The notes under the pieces: model-generated | Database searches by the model: none | What the model was told of the DNA's origin: nothing | What the model saw: the letters and a program-made list of their open reading frames with translations, nothing else | Assembly: GCF_001730315.1 (NCBI RefSeq) | Contig: NZ_MIKC01000038.1 | Span: 62,001-126,000 of the forward strand | DNA length: 64,000 nucleotides | DNA from: Enterococcus ureilyticus | GTDB taxonomy: Bacteria; Bacillota; Bacilli; Lactobacillales; Enterococcaceae | Direction: 5' to 3' | In this document: piece after piece, positions 61,370-64,000 of the stretch | Layout of the letters: every line of letters begins with the position of its first letter | How positions within the stretch are numbered: position 1 is the stretch's first letter | Position numbers and translations under genes: made by a program

Positions 61370-61657
61370 TTATTGGTGTTTGATATGTTCGAACGTTTGA
61401 TTAAGGATATCAATAACATGATGATCATCCAATGTGTAATAAATTGTTTTACCCTCGCGTCGTGATCTCACTACATGACTGTCACGCAATAACTTTAATT
61501 GGTGGGAAACAGCTGATTGTTCCATTGTAAGTTTTTCTCCTATTGCAGTTACATTTAATTCTCCTTTTTTTAATAACAGTAAAATACGCAATCTTGTTGG
61601 ATCACTCAACACTTTATATAACTGGCTAACTTTTTGAATCTCATCCATTTCTTTCAT
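61370..61657 (-). CDS. ArsR/SmtB metal-sensing regulator, CzrA-like
   Basis: This 95-residue winged-helix repressor has the helix-turn-helix EQSAVSHQLKLLRDSHVV. The C-terminal helix holds D78, H80, H91 and H94, with the same spacing as the alpha-5 zinc/cobalt site of S. aureus CzrA (D84, H86, H97, H100). No Cys metal-box for arsenic or cadmium is seen. The start follows AGGGAG. It is a single gene between proC and hom, and no cation efflux gene is adjacent, which is unusual for this type. Confidence 0.93.
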   Translation of the reverse strand: MKEMDEIQKVSQLYKVLSDPTRLRILLLLKKGELNVTAIGEKLTMEQSAVSHQLKLLRDSHVVRSRREGKTIYYTLDDHHVIDILNQTFEHIKHQ

Positions 61658-61690
61658 CGCTGAGCTCCCTTTCCATTGTTCCTCTTGCTT

Positions 61691-61730
61691 ATTATAGCAA
61701 ATTTTTTTTAAAAATGAATCATTTCTTTCA
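61691..61730 (-). promoter_or_regulatory. Promoter and candidate operator of the ArsR-family gene
   Basis: The minus strand reads TGC-TATAAT (61699-61691). A TGAA-n8-TTCA dyad (61715-61730) overlaps the -35 position. CzrA-type operators are TGAA-n6-TTCA, so the spacing differs by two. Confidence 0.5.
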
Positions 61731-61736
61731 TTAAAA

Positions 61737-61783
61737 TTAAAGAAAGAACGACTAGGAGATAAAAGCGTTCCCTACTCGTCTTT
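61737..61783 (-). terminator. Terminator after proC
   Basis: On the minus strand AAAGACGAGTAGG pairs with CCTAGTCGTTCTTT with one mismatch and one bulge, then TCTTT. Confidence 0.6.
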
Positions 61784-61795
61784 CCGTCATTTTAA

Positions 61796-62572
61796 TTAAC
61801 TATTGGCTTGGTTAACAGCATCGATCACAGCATATCTAAAACCATTTTTCTCTAAAGCTGCAACACCTTTGATTGTGCTGCCTCCTGGTGATGTTACACC
61901 ATCTTTTAGTTCTCCTGGGTGTTTTTGTGTTTCAAGTGCTAACGTTGCAGATCCTAGCATCATCTGTGCGATCACCTCATAAGAAAGAGCACGAGGCATC
62001 CCTTGTGACACAGCACCATCAGCTAATGCTTCCATAAATATATCAACAAATGCAGGACTACACCCTGCAACAGTTCCAAACGTTCCAAGAATATGTTCAT
62101 TGACCTCTTTTACTTTTCCTAATGATTCTAAAACGTTCAGAGCGTCCGCTTTTAACGCACCCGGCATATCATTGGCGAAAACCGCTCCAATCATACCAGC
62201 GTTAACACTTACAGGAGTATTTGGAATAGCATGAACCACATGGATTTCTTCACCTAACACAGCTTGTGCTTCTTCTACTGTATGTCCTGTTGCAACGGAG
62301 ATAAGAATTGTATTTTTTGCCATAAAAGGAGCTGCTTGTTTTAAAATTTCTAAAACAATTTTGGCTCCTGTAGCAATAAAAATAACCTGACACTCTTTTA
62401 ATGAAGTGTAGTCTTTGATCAATCGAAACCCCAATTTTTCTTGCAGAGCCTCAGCTGTACCGCTCGAACCACCTTTTACAAATAAGTTCTCTGGGGCTAC
62501 TGTGTTAGCCTTTAAAAGTCCTTCGATCATTGCACTGCCCATATGCCCTGCTCCGATAAATCCAATATTCAT
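61796..62572 (-). CDS. proC: Pyrroline-5-carboxylate reductase
   Basis: This NAD(P)H-dependent enzyme catalyses the last step of proline synthesis. GFIGAGHMGSAMIEGLLK (4-21) is the nucleotide site, VVHAIPNTPVSVNAG the conserved centre, and TSPGGSTIKGVAALE the C-terminal signature. The length of 258 residues is normal. The start follows ATAAGGAGTG. It is 76 bases after the phosphoglucomutase gene. No proA/proB is adjacent. Confidence 0.96.
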   Translation of the reverse strand: MNIGFIGAGHMGSAMIEGLLKANTVAPENLFVKGGSSGTAEALQEKLGFRLIKDYTSLKECQVIFIATGAKIVLEILKQAAPFMAKNTILISVATGHTVEEAQAVLGEEIHVVHAIPNTPVSVNAGMIGAVFANDMPGALKADALNVLESLGKVKEVNEHILGTFGTVAGCSPAFVDIFMEALADGAVSQGMPRALSYEVIAQMMLGSATLALETQKHPGELKDGVTSPGGSTIKGVAALEKNGFRYAVIDAVNQANS

Positions 62573-62603
62573 AGTATCACTCCTTATGATTTTCGCAAAC
62601 GAA

Positions 62604-62640
62604 GGGACTGAAATAAACTTTTTATTTAGTTTTCAGCCCC
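62604..62640 (-). other. Hairpin between phosphoglucomutase gene and proC
   Basis: GGG-CTGAAA (62604-62613) pairs with TTTCAG-CCC (62631-62640) on a mismatched stem. No T run follows on the minus strand, so it is a weak terminator at best. Confidence 0.4.
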
Positions 62641-62648
62641 AGGTATTG

Positions 62649-64000
62649 CTATTCAGTTAATGCATTAATTGCTCGTTCAAAATTTTTAATTTTTTGGTCT
62701 GCTTCATTTTGTGAAACAGCCTTAGTTGCTAAATAGAACTTGATTTTTGGTTCTGTTCCAGATGGACGGATTGCAATCCAGCTGCCATCTTCCAAGAAGT
62801 ATTTTAATACATCTGCAGGTGGTGTCGTTAAAGCTTCGACTTCCTTTTCAGCGGATGTTCTCGTTTGTTCTTTGAAATCTTCTGTTTGTATTACTTTGAA
62901 ACCAGCAAATGATGTTGGTGCTTCTTCACGGAATTTTTTCATTAATGCTTTAATCTTTTCACTGCCTTCGATCCCACTTAATGTCACTGAAATCGTCTTT
63001 TCTTCAAAATAGCCGTACTCTTCAAAAATACCTTGTAGACCATCATATAAAGTTTTCCCTTGTTTCTTGTAGAAAGCTGCAACTTCTGCTAACAAAACAA
63101 GTGCTTGGATTGCATCTTTATCACGAACAAAGGACTTAACTAAATAGCCATAACTTTCTTCAAAACCAAACATAAATGTTTGAGAATGATCTTCTTCATA
63201 TTGCTCGATTTTTTCAGCAATGAATTTAAATCCAGTTAAGACATCAACCATTTTGGTATTGTATTTAGTTGTGATTGCTGTAGCTAATTCACTGGACACG
63301 ATTGATTTCAAGACAACTGCATTTTCAGGTAAGGTTCCTGCTTGCTTGTGTGCTTCTAAAATGTATTGGATCATGATTGACCCCAATTGATTACCCGTTA
63401 ATACTTGATAAGTACCATTTGGTAAACGCACAGCCGCACCTAGACGATCTGCATCAGGATCAGTTGCGATCAATAAATCGGCTCCTTCTTTTTCGCCTAA
63501 ACGAATCGCATATTCAAATGCAGAATGCTCTTCCGGGTTAGGAGACTTAACCGTTGTAAAGTCAGGATCAGGAATTGCTTGTTCTGGAACTAAAATAAAT
63601 TTCTCAAAGCCCGCCTGTTTTAATGCTTTTTCACCTAGCATTTTGCCTGTGCCATGGAGTGGTGTATAAACTAGTTTTAATTCTTTACCCATTTCATTGA
63701 TCAATTCTTGGTTGATAGTAACCGATCGAATTTCTTTCAAATATGCATCATCGACCTCTGCTCCAATGATTGTAATCAAATCACTAGATTTTGCTTGATC
63801 ATCTGCTAAAACTTCAACTTTCAATGGGTTCTCAACTTCTCGCACAAATCGTGTCAAAGCATCTGCATCCGCCGGTGGCATTTGTCCGCCATCTGCGCCA
63901 TATACTTTGTAACCATTGTACGCAGCCGGATTGTGGGATGCTGTGATCATAATCCCTGAAAATGCATTCAAATAGCGAACTGCAAATGATAGTTCTGGTG
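62649..64000 (-). CDS. pgcA: Alpha-phosphoglucomutase (PgcA-like), 5' end outside window
   Basis: The enzyme interconverts glucose 1-phosphate and glucose 6-phosphate for UDP-glucose, glycolipid and wall polymer synthesis. The frame is open to the right edge, where it reads PELSFAVRYLNAFSGIM, so about 130 residues are missing. The phosphoserine loop MITASHNPAAYNGYK, metal loop IATDPDADRLGA, sugar-binding GFEESYGY and C-terminal RPSGTEPKIKFY are all present. About 450 of some 575 residues are in the window. Confidence 0.95.
   Translation of the reverse strand, partial: PELSFAVRYLNAFSGIMITASHNPAAYNGYKVYGADGGQMPPADADALTRFVREVENPLKVEVLADDQAKSSDLITIIGAEVDDAYLKEIRSVTINQELINEMGKELKLVYTPLHGTGKMLGEKALKQAGFEKFILVPEQAIPDPDFTTVKSPNPEEHSAFEYAIRLGEKEGADLLIATDPDADRLGAAVRLPNGTYQVLTGNQLGSIMIQYILEAHKQAGTLPENAVVLKSIVSSELATAITTKYNTKMVDVLTGFKFIAEKIEQYEEDHSQTFMFGFEESYGYLVKSFVRDKDAIQALVLLAEVAAFYKKQGKTLYDGLQGIFEEYGYFEEKTISVTLSGIEGSEKIKALMKKFREEAPTSFAGFKVIQTEDFKEQTRTSAEKEVEALTTPPADVLKYFLEDGSWIAIRPSGTEPKIKFYLATKAVSQNEADQKIKNFERAINALTE

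Overview
The window is an ordinary-looking chromosomal segment of a low-GC Gram-positive bacterium, most probably an Enterococcus of the E. faecalis side of the genus. The evidence is RexB-type AddB, PolC-type replicase, T-box control of glyQS, Ribosomal S21-YqeY-PhoH-PgpH-YbeY-DgkA-Era-RecO order, the MutS2-CvpA-ZapA block, a pheromone-processing type RseP (Eep) and strong GGAGG ribosome binding sites. No rRNA, tRNA, phage, insertion sequence or CRISPR array was seen. Both ends cut through genes (rexB at the left, the phosphoglucomutase gene at the right).

Left part (1-15 kb): rexB (partial), lepB, a small membrane protein, pgi, gdhA, an HI0933-type flavoprotein, an unknown membrane protein, a GH4 phospho-glucosidase with a divergent LacI regulator and a dense control region, a NatAB/YhaQP-like ABC exporter, and a PadR regulator with a DUF2812 membrane partner under a promoter covered by tandem palindromes.

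Middle (15-39 kb): DNA repair, replication and envelope genes on the minus strand. These are uvrC, trxA, mutS2, cvpA, zapA, polC, then the transcription-order run uppS-cdsA-dxr-rseP-proS, which links undecaprenyl phosphate, CDP-diacylglycerol and isoprenoid synthesis with intramembrane proteolysis. Next is a three-gene operon of MacB-type ABC permease, ATPase and a kinase-less PASTA membrane protein, followed by rpsB-tsf and pyrH-frr with several terminators or attenuators.

Accessory and decayed part (39-46.3 kb): a lipoprotein pseudogene with several in-frame stops; an rRNA/tRNA methyltransferase, acylphosphatase and YidC; then a TetR-linked membrane/lipid cluster. In that cluster three consecutive genes are broken: a DUF2177 gene, a fused FakA-like/DegV (FakB-like) fatty-acid-kinase gene, and a DUF1295 reductase-like gene that lost its 5' end by a deletion joining it to the DegV domain. 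This is the most unusual region of the window.

Right part (46.3-64 kb): glyQS with its T-box leader, recO, era, dgkA, ybeY, pgpH, phoH, yqeY and rpsU; a Fur-family (probably Zur) regulator beside a PPDK regulatory protein; the hom-thrC-thrB threonine operon; a CzrA-like ArsR metal sensor with an intact alpha-5 site; proC; and phosphoglucomutase. Starts were chosen from visible Shine-Dalgarno sequences, so several differ from the longest open frame. Everything here was read by eye. Family names rest on motifs and general knowledge, not on a database search.
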